DNA of 64,000 nt from Carya illinoinensis (GCF_018687715.1 NC_056753.1:11538501-11602500), one strand, 5' to 3'. Positions 49,101 through 56,445 are shown, numbered from the stretch's first letter. Notes: generated from the letters alone by a model not told the origin. Translations and numbers: made by a program.

Positions 49101-52058
49101 CCTTCAACAGTATGTTCAACTATAATAACAAACTACATGTGCCATGGCTTTGAACAATGATTTTGCAACTTGGCCTAGTGACCATCTTGTTTTTTAGCAT
49201 TGTCAAGTCACAATTGTCTCCCACAAAAGTGCAATATCCTGAAGTAGACCACTAGACTTGCAATCAGCTGATCCAACCTAATATGCATTTCTGTTACTTT
49301 GTATTCAGAAGGGATCATGTTCAGAAAACAACAAACCGTTGCTAGGGACGGATTTTAGATTATGACGATCAACTTGCTTCTATAGGAGATTCAGACGGTG
49401 AATGCATAAGCAATTTATATGTGATTGTGAGAAAAATATTTATTCTACCAAAACTTAAAATCAAAGCAAACTTTATTAATAGACTAAACAACATACCATG
49501 TCATGAAAACCTCTAAGAGGTTACACCCTCTCAAAGAAACTTAAACATTAAACTCAGTCTTTGATATGAAAATAGCATATTAAATATGAAGTTTCTACTT
49601 TGCTACAAACACTCAGTACATCTACTTAGTAAAGACTCAACTCTAGATTCATGCGACCGTGAAGTCTTCTACCCTGAGATTGACCAATTTTCCTAAACAG
49701 TATACCTCACCCTGGGCATTCTTCTGGTATCTCGAATAATAGGGATGGCAATGTCCCAATGTGAATCTCAGAAAGTCTTAGAACTGACTCACCACACTAA
49801 CTGCATATGAGATATCTGATATTGTGATTGTGAGATAATTGAGTTTCCCAACTAGTTGATTGTTTCTGCTATGATCCAAGAACAAGTCTCCTCCATCTAT
49901 CCAAGATTCCAGCTTCCTTGAGCATGTACATACTTCCTCTAAGATAGTTGATGCCTATCTTTGCCCTTGCAACCTCAATTCCAAGGAAGTATGCAAGTTT
50001 ACCCAAATCTTTGGTGTGAAAACCACTGCTGTAAAAAATTGTTTCAGCCTGATAACCCCGCCACTCACTATATTCACAATGTCATCGACATAAAATCATC
50101 TTATCTTCCTAAAAAACTGAATTCAATTTCAAGCCGAGCTCGAGCTCGCTTTGTTTTACTTTGTTTGATTTGAGCTCTTGTTCAAGACATATAAATTAAT
50201 CAAGTATTCACTATTCAGCTCAAATTGTTGATGATACGAGTTTCTAACATTAAGTGACAACATGGCTTGTAAAACTTTGTTTTCACCAATTCTAGCTCTC
50301 TTTCAATTTCTAACGTGCCACTTCAAAACTATGTTTAAAAATCATACATCATAAAAACAAGCAACATTGCCATAATCATGTTGTTTACAGAACTTATTGG
50401 TGGCAGATTGTATAGACAGCAGAACAACACACTTAATGCATCTTTCTCCATTTTTATTTTATACTAAAGTCTTGACTTAACATCAACACAATCAAACAAC
50501 AAACTGGAGAGGAAAGGAATTCTGATTAAAAAAAAAACACTATGAAAGAACCATGAGTAGCCAAAATGGTTGTCATGACAGAATCACACTAGTTTTTGTG
50601 AAAGATCGATTCTTGCACTGGTGTTGTCAAAGCCATTCATGAAGATAAAAGAATCCATTGGGATGGTCATTCAAGAACTACATGTGAATCTTGAAGGAAA
50701 AACGTAAGACAACTTAAAGAAAACTCACCTAAATCACCAAAGACGAGTCGGAAACTAGGGTTTGAACACAAATTGACTTCTGAAATCTTGTCGAAATTAT
50801 ATTTTAATTGAATAACTGTGATCTTTGTGTTTTAGAACCTTATGAAACTAATCTAAACCTTAGAATATCAGGGTCGAAAAGTAGAAACTAATGTTTGGGC
50901 CAGTCTAGTCAAATAAGTAGTTAGCTAAGCATTGACAAGAGTGCTTTGTGAATTCAGTCTTGGGTTCAAATTCAACATTTTGAACCAATTAAATCCAATT
51001 TGAAAAGGTTTTAAATTAATCGGATATCATAGATGGATTTCAATGAAATAAGAAAAACTGACCTTTTACGTAATTGTGTACTTTTAACTTACTTTTACTT
51101 TCCTTATCTATATAAATTGCAACATTTAGTTTTCAAATGTTTCAAATACAGATATTCAACGAGTTCAATGCTCGGAAACCAGATGAAATAAACGTCTTTA
51201 GTGGAGTCACCAGAAACCACCTCTTCATGGTTATAGTTGGAATGACTTTAGTACTTCAGGTAACCAGCCACTATAATGTTTTAACAAACTCTCAGTATTT
51301 CACATGTGCAATCACTTGCTATTAATAATGCTTGTTTAACAATTTTGTAGATAATCATCATTGAATTCCTTGGAAAATTTACATCAACAGTAAAACTCAA
51401 TGGGAAGCAATGGCTTATAACCATTGTTATTGGTCTTGTCAGGTTAGTTCAGTCATTTGTCAGTAGCTATTGATAAGATACTTCAAGTCTGGATATGAAA
51501 ATAATTGGAGTCTTGTTTTCATCTAATTTCTGAAACCTCTGCAATGCATCCTATATTGTGTATTTGTGTGGCATCACGTTTACATTCAACACCACTTAGG
51601 TCCCACACCATTTAATTAATCTAAACTGTAGGAAACCTTTTTTTATCCAAAATGAAATATTATTCAATGTTATTCCATGGTTTGTGATATTTTCCTTAGA
51701 ACTGCCAACCAGAGGGATCTTTAAACTGTATAGTCTATCCTTTCTTGCAGCAAAAAAGGGAAAATGGGAAATAACTGCGAACTAGTTCCTAATTAGACCT
51801 CTGAACTAGTTCTCATATTACATTTGTTACTATAGGTGAACAAAATAAAGTATGTAAGCTTCAGATCCGAAGTTAACATGCATGCAAGCTACTAAAAATT
51901 ATTTTACTCCAGTTGCTATGGTCCTGAACTTTTTCCCTTGTAATTCTGACAGCTGGCCTCTGGCTATGGTTGGGAAGCTCATCCCAGTTCCCAGAACTTC
52001 TTTCGCCAAGTACTTCCGCTTGCCAATCCAGCGATGCAGAAACCGTCGTAATGCTTAG
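3330..52058 (+). CDS. ACA9: Autoinhibited Ca2+-ATPase, type IIB, ACA9-like; 33 exons, 1091 aa, complete
   Basis: Calmodulin-regulated pump that exports Ca2+ from the cytosol using ATP; family members of this clade sit in the plasma membrane. Exons: 3330-3542, 13761-13877, 13969-14008, 15209-15318, 15414-15545, 15617-15706, 21891-21960, 22404-22474, 22556-22639, 22727-22804, 22883-22954, 23298-23381, 23473-23555, 23637-23745, 23840-23895, 24017-24059, 24165-24248, 25599-25736, 31178-31240, 31324-31422, 32548-32658, 33438-33605, 34173-34232, 41531-41695, 41902-42018, 42665-42763, 44824-44961, 47233-47333, 48534-48579, 48679-48807, 51152-51259, 51351-51442, 51953-52058 (TAG). Seen: N-terminal calmodulin-binding type segment around W70, TGES at 330-333, PEGLP at 460-464, phosphorylation site DKTGT with D503, KGA at 622-624, TGDGTND at 807-813, and M6 residues N903 and D907. 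Length fits Arabidopsis ACA9 (about 1086 aa as I recall it). All phases join without a stop. ACA9 rather than ACA8/10 is judged from the N-terminal NxTKNA-type region and RRRMIR-type helix; a paralog of that clade is possible. Confidence 0.93.
4113..5801. other. Intron 1, left part: repeat-derived, no gene
   Basis: No coding exon seen. 4250-5640 looks like decayed LTR-retrotransposon DNA: the stretch around 4600 ('tctactgtttcgaggagca') resembles 14240 in intron 3 ('tctactgttctgaggggca'). 4800-4990 contains several GATCGGAA(A) motifs. 5650-5800 is AT-rich. Open frames on the - strand at 5068-5458 are Ser/Leu-rich and not conserved. Confidence 0.5.
6034..7286 (+). pseudogene. LINE ORF1 (DUF4283-type plus zinc knuckle), broken
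   Basis: Nucleic-acid-binding ORF1 of plant L1 elements. 6034-6522 gives 162 residues with the DUF4283-like core ([15 protein letters not shown] type), stopped by TAG at 6520-6522. A second in-frame stop (TAA, about 6638) and a frame shift follow. A CCHC-like knuckle ([14 protein letters not shown] type) is then read at about 6660-6710 in the frame of the 6705-7286 ORF, a Lys/Glu-rich tail of 193 residues. Its stop overlaps the start of ORF2 as ATGA (7283-7286), which suggests stop-restart coupling in the ancestor. The element is probably not autonomous. Confidence 0.85.
7283..11413 (+). CDS. LINE ORF2: endonuclease, reverse transcriptase, zinc finger, RNase H (1376 aa)
   Basis: Nicks target DNA and copies element RNA into it. 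Order: apurinic-type endonuclease at residues 1-235 (WNCQGLGN start, METK with E36, GDFNE with D138, SDH with H225); a Lys/Arg-rich linker; reverse transcriptase at about 450-760 ([13 protein letters not shown] with D582, [15 protein letters not shown] with D689-D690); zf-RVT with a Cys pair starting at C1090 and H/C further on; RNase H domain of plant RVT_3 type at about 1220-1355 (NWDAGF, with D1222). No internal stop. The C-terminal RNase H marks the plant L1 clade that acquired it. All catalytic residues I looked for are present. Confidence 0.95.
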   Translation: MKTLSWNCQGLGNPWTVQDLYQLVEEKRPNLVFLMETKMNKRKAEKVKRRMKGVGFFVVEPVGKKGGLIMWWDHNVTAEVANYSQRHISLWITDERGKEIWLLTGYYGEPDGSKRGDSWKFFSLLKPERNLGWGVIGDFNEIVSQDEKEGGRQRLENQMAVFRDALEDGGLYDLGWRGDKFTWSNKHEDETFTKERLDRSVVNAKWKSLFQESWVEVLAARCSDHRPLLWCMYQNRNKGMRRKRVFRYEASWGLEEECSDVLKKVWIQERDSDLQDHLENSKVALMRWNRCKSSDSEKEIEKKTRELRLLQVNESRGNVIAIKNLQIELERLLEQKDMKWRQRAKQNWYHLGDRNTRFFHCCATQRQAKNKIVEVRGEDGRCWSNQDEIESAFNEHFGKVFTTTKPKTDDIDRCIAHMEPRVTNQMNEGLSREFTRQEIEEAIKQMAPFKSPGPDGFGACFYQKHWPVIGDEVSKAVLSWLNGNPFAPSLNHTFIVLIPKIKSPIYVNEYRPISLCNVAYKIMSKVVANRMKKFLHVVISQNQSAFIPGRLITDNIMIAYELLHSMKARKKGRVGTMAIKLDMSKAYDRVEWEFLKAVMEKMGFCPKWTELIMRCVRTVSYSVMVNGQPGPIFYPSRGLRQGDPLSPYLFLLCAEGLSSLLNFSSEHGVIRGVNVARGGCRINHLLFADDCVLFGKATVEEWNRFQNMLQIYEKASGQVLNKEKSAVFFSSNTKMSDQTLIRNAGGAVMIGSYEKYLGLPAVVGRSKYLTFRSIKERVWRKVTNWKNSFLSAAGKEILIKAVLQAVPTYTMSVFLFPKRLCSELNSLLAKFWWGNQKDGKGMHWGSWDRLGQQKIKGGIGFRNIECFNLALLAKQGWRMLSNPSSLVAQIYKQKYFRDSSFLKAKLGSCPSFIWKSIWKASEIVKDGMRWRVGNGESIKIWKDKWLNVPTSFKVQSPIKRLQKEARVKELMVEEEKRWNEELIREIFVDSEVEQILSLPVSKMGSEDRMVWGPSEKGQFSVRSAYFLEMDRRRRSKGEASVEFNADQGWGKIWKLDIPEKVKIFLWRAGNNFLATKSNLKTKKIVESEWCPVCKVQKESVMHVLWQCEASNDVWSESCSKVQKWNTDESSLIELLEKLSLALTKVEMEEVAMTMRSIWYRRNQLVFENKFISPNQLRTTASEQLRQFQMARTVAEQNSHCRESRRQQRWLKPIRGWVKANWDAGFDQKQKKCGLGIAIRDEMGEALTMCCGQKSNVPSPAIAESLALWRAMELCKDLGFGRVIFEGDAQLIVKAVKEESSNFPLYGSVIQDIKKMLQLYQGWKIQFVPREANVLAHRLAKEAIQLDTELVWMEEVPSCISDCIEKEKLCNREVINE
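11459..13760. other. Intron 1, right part: no gene
   Basis: No exon seen. 11600-11770 has repeated 'cttgctcg(c)cc' words. 11816-12030 is a second copy of the AT-rich MITE-like repeat seen at 102-300. 12100-12660 has short open frames without family resemblance. The rest is ordinary intron sequence up to the acceptor 'ttcttcacag' before 13761. Confidence 0.5.
13761..15706 (+). CDS. ACA9: ACA9-like exons 2-6 (calmodulin-binding helix, M1)
   Basis: Exon 2 (13761-13877) opens with [14 protein letters not shown], the core of the autoinhibitory/calmodulin-binding helix. Exon 3 (13969-14008) and exon 4 (15209-15318) carry the linker and the stretch ending in YGG. Exon 5 (15414-15545) carries FGSNTYP. 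Exon 6 (15617-15706) carries [12 protein letters not shown] and M1. Exon 4 ends at GGG followed by a GC donor (15319-15320, GCAAGT); using it joins YGG to VKG exactly as in the family, while the nearby GT would shift the frame. Confidence 0.92.
14009..15208. other. Intron 3 with LTR-like fragment and poly-T tract
   Basis: 14150-14480 resembles the LTR-like DNA of 4590-4660. A long T tract lies at about 14946-14985. No gene seen. Confidence 0.45.
15319..15413 (+). other. GC-AG intron (intron 4)
   Basis: Donor GCAAGT directly after the GGG codon at 15316-15318; acceptor CAG at 15411-15413. The 95-nt intron joins YGG to VKG as in homologous pumps. The only nearby GT (15323-15324) would add 4 nt and break the frame. 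Confidence 0.85.
15707..17199. other. Intron 6, left part: no gene
   Basis: No exon. 16040-16200 has a weak match to the AT-rich MITE-like family. 16380-16620 carries a 'gatatcagattagaggtat' and 'gagtttgaaccctgac' pair that recalls tRNA-derived SINE or primer-binding DNA, but a full SINE could not be drawn. Confidence 0.4.
17200..21290 (-). mobile_element. Decayed LINE, reverse orientation, in intron 6
   Basis: - strand fragments of an L1-type ORF2 run from the endonuclease start near 21290 (VDIVSF-type), through a [13 protein letters not shown] piece near 20870, an RT N-part near 20340-20440, the RT core at 18127-18765 ([13 protein letters not shown], i.e. FADD changed to FAYD; also a degraded RQGDPLS), and a [10 protein letters not shown] piece at 17822-18028. 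Many stops and shifts. It is interrupted by a separate element at 18698-20320. The 3' boundary near 17200 is approximate. A run of about 19 C lies at 17641-17659. Confidence 0.85.
18698..20320. mobile_element. ACCGG-ended AT-rich non-autonomous element with 9-bp duplication
   Basis: Inserted in the reverse LINE. Both sides carry 'gtcacatct' (18689-18697 and 20321-20329), a 9-bp duplication typical of Mutator-like elements. The ends are GC-rich and full of CCGGACCG/CGGTCC words; the left end begins AGGGTTGAG and the right end is the inverse of TAGGGGGAGTT. The core (18840-20160) is nearly all A/T, built of repeated 'actaatactaatatatagt'-like words. No coding capacity. Confidence 0.75.
21291..21890. 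other. Intron 6, right end: no gene
   Basis: Ordinary intron DNA leading to the acceptor 'tatctcacag' before exon 7. The open frame that runs through 21702-22010 overlaps exon 7 but starts in intron. Confidence 0.5.
21891..25736 (+). CDS. ACA9: ACA9-like exons 7-18 (M2 to phosphorylation site)
   Basis: Twelve small exons covering M2, the actuator domain (TGES in exon 10), M3, M4 with PEGLP (exon 15), the phosphorylation motif DKTGT (exon 17, 24165-24248) and the start of the nucleotide-binding domain (exon 18, 25599-25736). Exon 16 (24017-24059) ends in TTG followed by a GC donor at 24060-24061 (GCAAGT); this joins KAL to VRR with no frame change. All other junctions here are GT-AG. Confidence 0.93.
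24060..24164 (+). other. GC-AG intron (intron 16)
   Basis: Donor GCAAGT after the TTG codon (24057-24059), acceptor GCAG at 24161-24164. It joins DKAL to VRRLSA, the invariant family sequence. A second GC-AG intron in one gene is unusual, since these are about 1 % of plant introns. Confidence 0.85.
24421..25059. mobile_element. Tourist-like MITE (639 bp) in intron 17
   Basis: Begins GAGCACTGACCATGG and ends with the inverse of GAGCATTCCCAATG; TAA lies on both sides (24418-24420, 25060-25062). Same style as the 954-1570 element, so a related PIF/Harbinger-derived family. AT-rich interior, no coding capacity. Confidence 0.78.
26254..29685 (+). mobile_element. Inner 5'-truncated LINE with 18-bp target-site duplication
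   Basis: The 18-bp word 'agttatctccaaatggtg' occurs at 26236-26253 and 29686-29703. The element begins within the pre-RT region ([13 protein letters not shown] type), carries RT N-part at 26436-26815 ([19 protein letters not shown]), RT core at about 27640-28100 ([34 protein letters not shown]), the [10 protein letters not shown] block (28144-28617), zf-RVT (29057-29596, [19 protein letters not shown]) and a poly-A end (29673-29686). Scattered stops make it inactive. It is cut by a gypsy fragment at about 26816-27642. Confidence 0.9.
26816..27642 (-). mobile_element. Ty3/gypsy 3' end plus LTR fragment, inside the inner LINE
   Basis: The LINE protein breaks after GKIIS and resumes at [11 protein letters not shown]. 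In between, on the - strand, is the C-terminal end of a gypsy polyprotein ([19 protein letters not shown], 27461-27640) followed by about 600 bp of probable LTR. The 5' part of that element is missing, so this is a truncated or recombined copy. Both edges are approximate. Confidence 0.72.
30571..32547. other. Introns 18 (end) to 20: no additional gene
   Basis: Apart from exons 19 and 20 no coding sequence. At about 32300-32395 lies a reverse-oriented LINE 3' tail ('ttttattgacgag', then 'ggcatagtctaggtacat'), the same 3' signature as the LINEs ending at 35797 and 45085. Confidence 0.5.
31178..34232 (+). CDS. ACA9: ACA9-like exons 19-23 (nucleotide-binding domain)
   Basis: Exons 31178-31240, 31324-31422, 32548-32658, 33438-33605 and 34173-34232, all phase 0. 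They carry the [12 protein letters not shown] motif, the FNSEKKR patch, HWKGAAE (ATP contact) and LRCVAIA, and end at DPCRPGV. Exon 19 ends in AIM where family members I recall have a Lys (AVK type); this looks like a private substitution. Introns 18 and 23 on either side of this block are filled with nested retroelements. Confidence 0.92.
32659..34172. other. Introns 21 and 22: no additional gene
   Basis: Intron 21 (32659-33437) and intron 22 (33606-34172) flank exon 22. I see no mobile element in them. Confidence 0.5.
34823..35542. mobile_element. Second ACCGG-ended AT-rich element (720 bp), intron 23
   Basis: Begins AGGGATGAAAG and ends with the inverse of AGGAGTG. Both ends carry ACCGG/CCGGACCG words (34848-34950 and 35390-35530) around an A/T core. 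Same design as 18698-20320. No clear target duplication remains. Confidence 0.65.
35600..37990 (+). mobile_element. Forward LINE 3' fragment, split by a reverse LINE
   Basis: Left piece 35600-35796 encodes a zf-RVT part ([28 protein letters not shown]). Right piece 37695-37990 carries on with the C-terminal part ([14 protein letters not shown]) and a 3' UTR with 'catcttgtataatagg'. Decayed; there are stops. Confidence 0.78.
35797..37671 (-). mobile_element. Reverse 5'-truncated LINE with 23-bp target-site duplication, intron 23
   Basis: 'ggttcacagaactaccagat' (35774-35796) is repeated with two mismatches at 37672-37694. Reading on the - strand: RT end and KSEMVPVG (37400-37600), [10 protein letters not shown] (37079-37324), the [18 protein letters not shown] block (36804-37088), HDLWCG (36461-36727), zf-RVT (36033-36326) and a C-terminal tail (35888-36070). 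T-rich 3' tail at about 35797-35820. A 55-bp local duplication occurs at about 37083-37160. Frame shifts make it inactive. Confidence 0.85.
38588..41165 (+). mobile_element. Forward decayed LINE, split by a copia-like fragment, intron 23
   Basis: 38588-39110 reads as the pre-zf part ([33 protein letters not shown]) in shifting frames and ends at [20 protein letters not shown]. The protein resumes at about 40655 ([22 protein letters not shown]) and ends with the LINE 3' signature near 41105-41165. Confidence 0.75.
39110..40655 (+). mobile_element. Ty1/copia-type gag fragment with 3' PPT/LTR start, pol missing
   Basis: A gag-like ORF from ATG 39402 ([13 protein letters not shown]) to a stop at 39641, then degraded frames, then a zinc knuckle ([14 protein letters not shown], 40110-40150) and a second one with a Cys replaced by Tyr. 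Soon after, at 40437-40452, comes a purine tract and 'tgtgatacccc', a probable 3' LTR start. No protease, integrase or RT lies between, so this is a deleted or non-autonomous copy. Confidence 0.7.
41531..44961 (+). CDS. ACA9: ACA9-like exons 24-27 (P-domain, hinge, M5)
   Basis: Exons 41531-41695, 41902-42018, 42665-42763 and 44824-44961, all phase 0. They encode VRMVTGDN, the hinge motif [13 protein letters not shown] (residues 807-819), [14 protein letters not shown], the [12 protein letters not shown] start of M5, and M5 itself. A (CT)n microsatellite follows the donor of exon 27 (about 44970-44995). Confidence 0.93.
42019..44823. other. Introns 25 and 26: no recognised element
   Basis: Intron 25 (42019-42664) and intron 26 (42764-44823) lack coding exons. 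43420-43990 has the look of LTR or old repeat DNA, but no diagnostic ends. Confidence 0.4.
45085..46720 (-). mobile_element. Reverse 5'-truncated LINE in intron 27
   Basis: Poly-T at 45084-45095 marks the 3' end. Reading on the - strand: [14 protein letters not shown] and KSTWSNLP (46268-46720), [13 protein letters not shown] and FWHDAWCGD (45778-46386), then [10 protein letters not shown] (45583-45774) and a C-terminal zf-RVT tail (45196-45480). Frame breaks between pieces. Right (5') edge approximate; no clear target duplication found. Confidence 0.82.
47233..52058 (+). CDS. ACA9: ACA9-like exons 28-33 (M6-M10, C-terminus)
   Basis: Exons 47233-47333, 48534-48579, 48679-48807, 51152-51259, 51351-51442 and 51953-52058. 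M6 holds [17 protein letters not shown] with the Ca2+-ligand type residues N903 and D907. [11 protein letters not shown] in exon 31 is a hallmark of plant type IIB pumps. Exon 28 reads ATELPTDH where most relatives have ATEPPTDH. The last exon codes the basic tail and stops at TAG 52056-52058. Confidence 0.93.
47334..48533. other. Intron 28, with MITE-like repeat
   Basis: 47740-48010 is an AT-rich block ending 'cccaaacatgccctta', related in layout to 102-300 and 11816-12030. No gene. Confidence 0.4.
49000..50100 (-). mobile_element. Ty1/copia RT-RNase H remnant in intron 30, reverse
   Basis: On the - strand: YVDD-type box as VDDIVNIV (about 50070-50095), the LVGKLNYLT block (about 49830), AVSVVSQF (about 49780), and an RNase H end with KKQ and a Ser/Ala-poor relic of the SSAEAE box (about 49140-49220). 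Many stop codons. The rest of intron 30 (48808-51151) has nothing else recognised. Confidence 0.7.
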
Positions 52059-53159
52059 AGTTACAAATAATTATGGCGAGATGTTAAAAGCAATGCCACA
52101 TTAAGCACTTGAACAAAGTAAGAAATAATGATATACTTGTTTACAATATCTGGAATATGTCAATTATTAATACTGACCATGCAGCTTGTGTCTTCTTTTT
52201 GTAAAGAAACTGCATATGCAATAAACAATCCATTTGTGACAATCGTACCATTTTTTGGGTATGAAAAATGTACGTAAGCGTACTGAGTTTCTTCATATGA
52301 TAAAGTATATGTTTAACAGTAATGTTTTCCATTGCCAAGATATGAGCTTTAAATTACCTTGAAACTTTATTTATTTATTTATTTTTACCAATTTGAATAG
52401 ATATGGAATTTCGGATTTCAGGAAATTTTATTTTATTTTATTTTTTTTGAACTTATGAAAAGTGTCTAATAAAAAATTGAGTAAGGATACTTGCAGTTAT
52501 TGAGCATACAAGTGCCATAGAATCTCTTTCAAAAAAAAAACAGTAAAAATAGGATCCACAAGAAAATAAAATTAATTTTTTTAGTAGTGGATTCAACTTT
52601 TTTTTTAAAGCGATTGTAGGATATTTATATATTTCATTATTGAATATAGTATTACTCATAACCAATGCATTGGTAATGGTGGCAGTGAAAGACGTAATCA
52701 GAAAGGAAAAATAATAGACTACCAACCACTTAACAATTTGTTTACAATTTTAGATTAAAATAATATATTTTTTAAATTTTAATTTGACTTTTGTTTTGAT
52801 TTGATGGATATAAATATTAAAAAAATATTATATTATCAAGAGTAGTAAATAAATGGTGAATGGGTTGTAAGGGTATCACTTCTCATCAGAAAGTGGCCTT
52901 CACGCATTAGTTGTCGCTGGAAGTGGCAGCAATTGGTGTGTATTAGCCAACGAGTTCTCTTGAGAAATGGCTCAAATTCTTTCATAAAAGTTTAGTTCTG
53001 GAAAATTATTACCTGCTCGTAGGAGTACTCGAGGCCGAAGCTACGGGGCATGAAATAGTTTGCATGGCAAGTTTGGGCTTCGTTTTCACTCGATCCATGA
53101 TTTGTCGAGAGCGCACTTGAGTTTTTCAAGTTAATGCATGATTAAGCATCGTGATCAAT
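52059..53159. other. ACA9-like 3' UTR and downstream DNA
   Basis: Downstream of the TAG; includes AATAAA-like words but no certain poly-A site. 52370-52450 is a TTTA/TTTTA-rich simple repeat. No gene seen. Confidence 0.45.
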
Positions 53160-53822
53160 AGGGGTTAAAAAAAATTGATAAATTGGTAAACCAGACCAGA
53201 TCGGATCGGATCAAATCAAATCGATGGCATTGATCTTATCCTGAGTTTGGTTTAGTCCGATATCAATTTTATTTTTCTGAAAATCGATCAAAATCAATCC
53301 AATTTCGATTTTTTTTTTCTAAAACTGAAGCAAACCGGTTTATATATATTTTAATTTTTTTAATTATATATAATATATAATTATATATAAAATAGTTTTG
53401 TATTATATGATAAATTACTAATTAATATAATATTAAATTTTAAAATTTTATATTATTTTGTTTATTGTATTAATAGTTATACTAATATTATATAGTGCAT
53501 ATTAATAATTATACTATTATGATATGTATATTATAATATACATATCACTATATTATATATTATAATAACTATAGTTTATAATACAATTATAATATATATT
53601 ATAATATATTAAAATATATTATCACTATAGTATTATATACTATAATATAGTACATTAAAATCGAAAAATCGGATCGAACCAGACTAGAAACCGGTAAAAC
53701 TAGAGTACTGGTTTATGAGAGTAACCGGTGCGTAATCGGTTTTGAAAAATATAAAATCGGTGTATACTAATTCGATCCTAAATTTTATCCAAAACCAAAT
53801 TGAACCAGGCCAATTAGACCCC
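53160..53822. mobile_element. Third ACCGG-ended AT-rich element
   Basis: Begins AGGGGTTAAAA and ends with 'ttagacccc', the inverse type. GC-richer ends with GATCGGATCGG and ACCGGT words around an A/T core (53340-53650). More diverged than the copies at 18698 and 34823. Confidence 0.6.
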
Positions 53823-54189
53823 AAGCGGTCAAATCCAACCAATTAACAATTTGATTTATGATTTTTACATTTTGATCAGTAATGGTCCTTTGATTATCCC
53901 CTGAATAACCCTAATCGTCATGTCAAATCCAATTGAAGTTTGAAGTTTGACACATATTTCACACATCAATTCTATTGATCAAACGGTTATGAAAATAACA
54001 TTAAATAAATCAAACAACTATTTAAAAACACAGAACGTGGAATAAAAAATCAAATTAAAACAAAAATTTTGGAAAACAAAATAGAATTATTTTGAGGACG
54101 AAAGCTAAGTGGTAATTAATTTTTTTTTAAAAAACTTACAGATTATATATTAAAAAAGGTGGTACAGGCTTTTTTTTTTAATTTTTTTA

Positions 54190-54915
54190 ATTCCCTTTTT
54201 TTTTTTTGGAACCAACATTATATTTGCCATTAGTCAAGATAAGTTACATAATCTGGCATTCAAAACATGACTATCAATGACATTAGGACCCTCTTCAATC
54301 CAACATTGATCCCCCAGCTATTGTAGTGCAAATTTAGTTAACTGGTGTGCGCATTCCCTTCCCTGTGAGTGAACTTTAATCTCCAAAACTCGACTACCTT
54401 CCACAAAGCCATACACTCAGCAGTAGTTGGGTGATTAACATTTGATTTTGAAAGCATGCTGAGGCCATAACCTGCCCATTCCAATCTCTTATTATCACCC
54501 CCAAGCCAACCTTCTTATTTACCTTATCCGCAGTTGCATCAAAATTCACCTTTACCTTCCCTCTATCTGGAACTATCCACTGCTTTGTTACTTCTGCAGA
54601 TTGAAGCATGTCTGTCCTTTTCTCTTGCAACTGAGCCTCTTTAAATTCTTCCACTTTGTTCACTGCAGTTTCTACCACCAACTTTGGACTAGCAAAATCT
54701 GTTCAAAAGGGAATTTATTCCTTCTGAACCAGATTTCTTTCATGATCGACCTTACTAGTTCTAACTGTTGTCTATCACATTTTTTGCTCAAAGACCACCA
54801 AAATTGCATAAAATCATTTTCTACAATTGGAATTTTTTTGAAGAAGACTTCCTTTTTCTGCCCACACATCTTGTGCAGAAGGATAGCTCCAAATGGCATG
54901 CATTACTGATTCATG
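54190..54915 (-). mobile_element. LINE 3' end with RNase H domain, reverse
   Basis: - strand pieces 54672-54899 (ELVRSIMKEIWFRRNKFPFE) and 54394-54681 (KVNFDATADKVNKKVGLGV, IRDWNG) match the zf-RVT tail and RNase H part of plant L1 ORF2, like residues 1150-1290 of the intact element at 7283. T-rich tail near 54170-54210. Confidence 0.78.
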
Positions 54916-56445
54916 TTCCATTAGGCATATGAAAGTACTGACATCTTCCACTAGGCATATGAAAGTACCGACAACCACTACACCCTAATATAACATCACA
55001 ACCTCCCAATGATAGGGTAAAAAAAATAGTAATAAATGTTGTGCCTTGAATATGGATACCGACTGAGCACATTTGCCTTCACTGCACACATCTCCATTAG
55101 CCACCTTCACATGGATTGCATGTAACTTCTAAAAAGATAAGTTACACTTAGAAGTTACTAAAGTATCCACAAAATTTTGGATACTTCTAGTATCAACTAA
55201 GATAACTACCCATTTCTTCTTCAATTGACCCACCCTATGCATAGTTTTAGGGCTTGGTGCACACACCTTAGCATGAAGTGAAATAGAAGCAATATCTACT
55301 TAATCATCAATTGCCCCTTCCACAAGTGCTGCATCTTCCTGACTTTCCACCTTTGACTCAGTCACAATTTGATCAAGTAACTCAATTCCTTCTAACAAAT
55401 ATAATCTTGGCTTAATACATTTATGACTTTGATGCCATTTTTCTTCACAAAAATAGCAAAGACCTTTCTTTCTAGATTCTTGCATCATCAGTGACTTTTT
55501 GATATGGCAACTATGCTATAGGTTGTGTTTTGGTAGTTGCCAAAATGGAACTATATTGACTAGGTTTGTGCATATTCATCATTGATCCCTGTTAATGGTT
55601 GTCAAGAACCCAATTTGTCAATGGCCTCCTCTCAACACATATTGCTCCTGAATCTTGGCTAATCCAAATGCGTCATTTAGGTTAGTAGGATTCAACATCC
55701 TAACAAGTAACTTAATTTCATCCAGCAAACCACTTAAAAAACAACCAAGTTTGTTCTTTTCTAAAATGACTCTAATTCTATTAGAAAATGTTTTAGATGC
55801 AGCCTTACAAGCAATCACTATATTAATCTGCTTTAATCTTGTAAGAGCCTCCATAGGATCATCATAAGGAGATGAACCAAATCTACTTTGAACTGCCTAT
55901 ACAAATTCCTCCCACATAAGAAAGACCCCTGCCTCACTAGCATCCTAAAACAACACTAATGCTTCCTCGTCCATGTAAAAAGAAGCTATGAAAATTCTCT
56001 GACTAGGTTAAACCTGATGATACAAGAAATACTAATTAGCTCTATACACCTAGGCTGAAGAGTTCTAGTCACCAAATTTTGGAAATTCAAGCTTAATTCC
56101 TTTCGTAAAACTCTTGTCCAATATGTCGCAATGACGTACTTCTCCTATAACTCCATTGACATCCCCATTTCGACCAAAGGTATGATTATTGTGGCAATTT
56201 CTTCCCACTGCTTCAGTTTCAACTGAGCTATTAATTGATATTCTAGATATTTGTTGCAAGACTTAATTGATTTATTTGTCCCGGTTCTCTTAGTCTACAT
56301 GAGTTGCTTCTTGTTGCTGCAACAAAAAGGTGACGGTCTCTTAATTTGCTTCTGCTGCCAACTCTTGCTATTGTCTGAGATGATTCAATGAGTCTGCTAA
56401 TTGAGAGTAGGATCATGTACCTTCTGCCATGACTAACTAATACCA
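54916..56445 (-). mobile_element. Ty3/gypsy gag-protease remnant, reverse
   Basis: - strand pieces: N-terminal gag (56065-56446, with KLEFPKF-like GIKLEFPKFGD), gag core (55618-55854, LLDEIKLLVRMLNP, AFGLAKIQEQY), zinc knuckle (55300-55488, CYFCEEKWHQSHKC) and a relic of the aspartic protease near 55190-55215 in which DTG has become DTR. Stops and shifts throughout. Confidence 0.78.
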
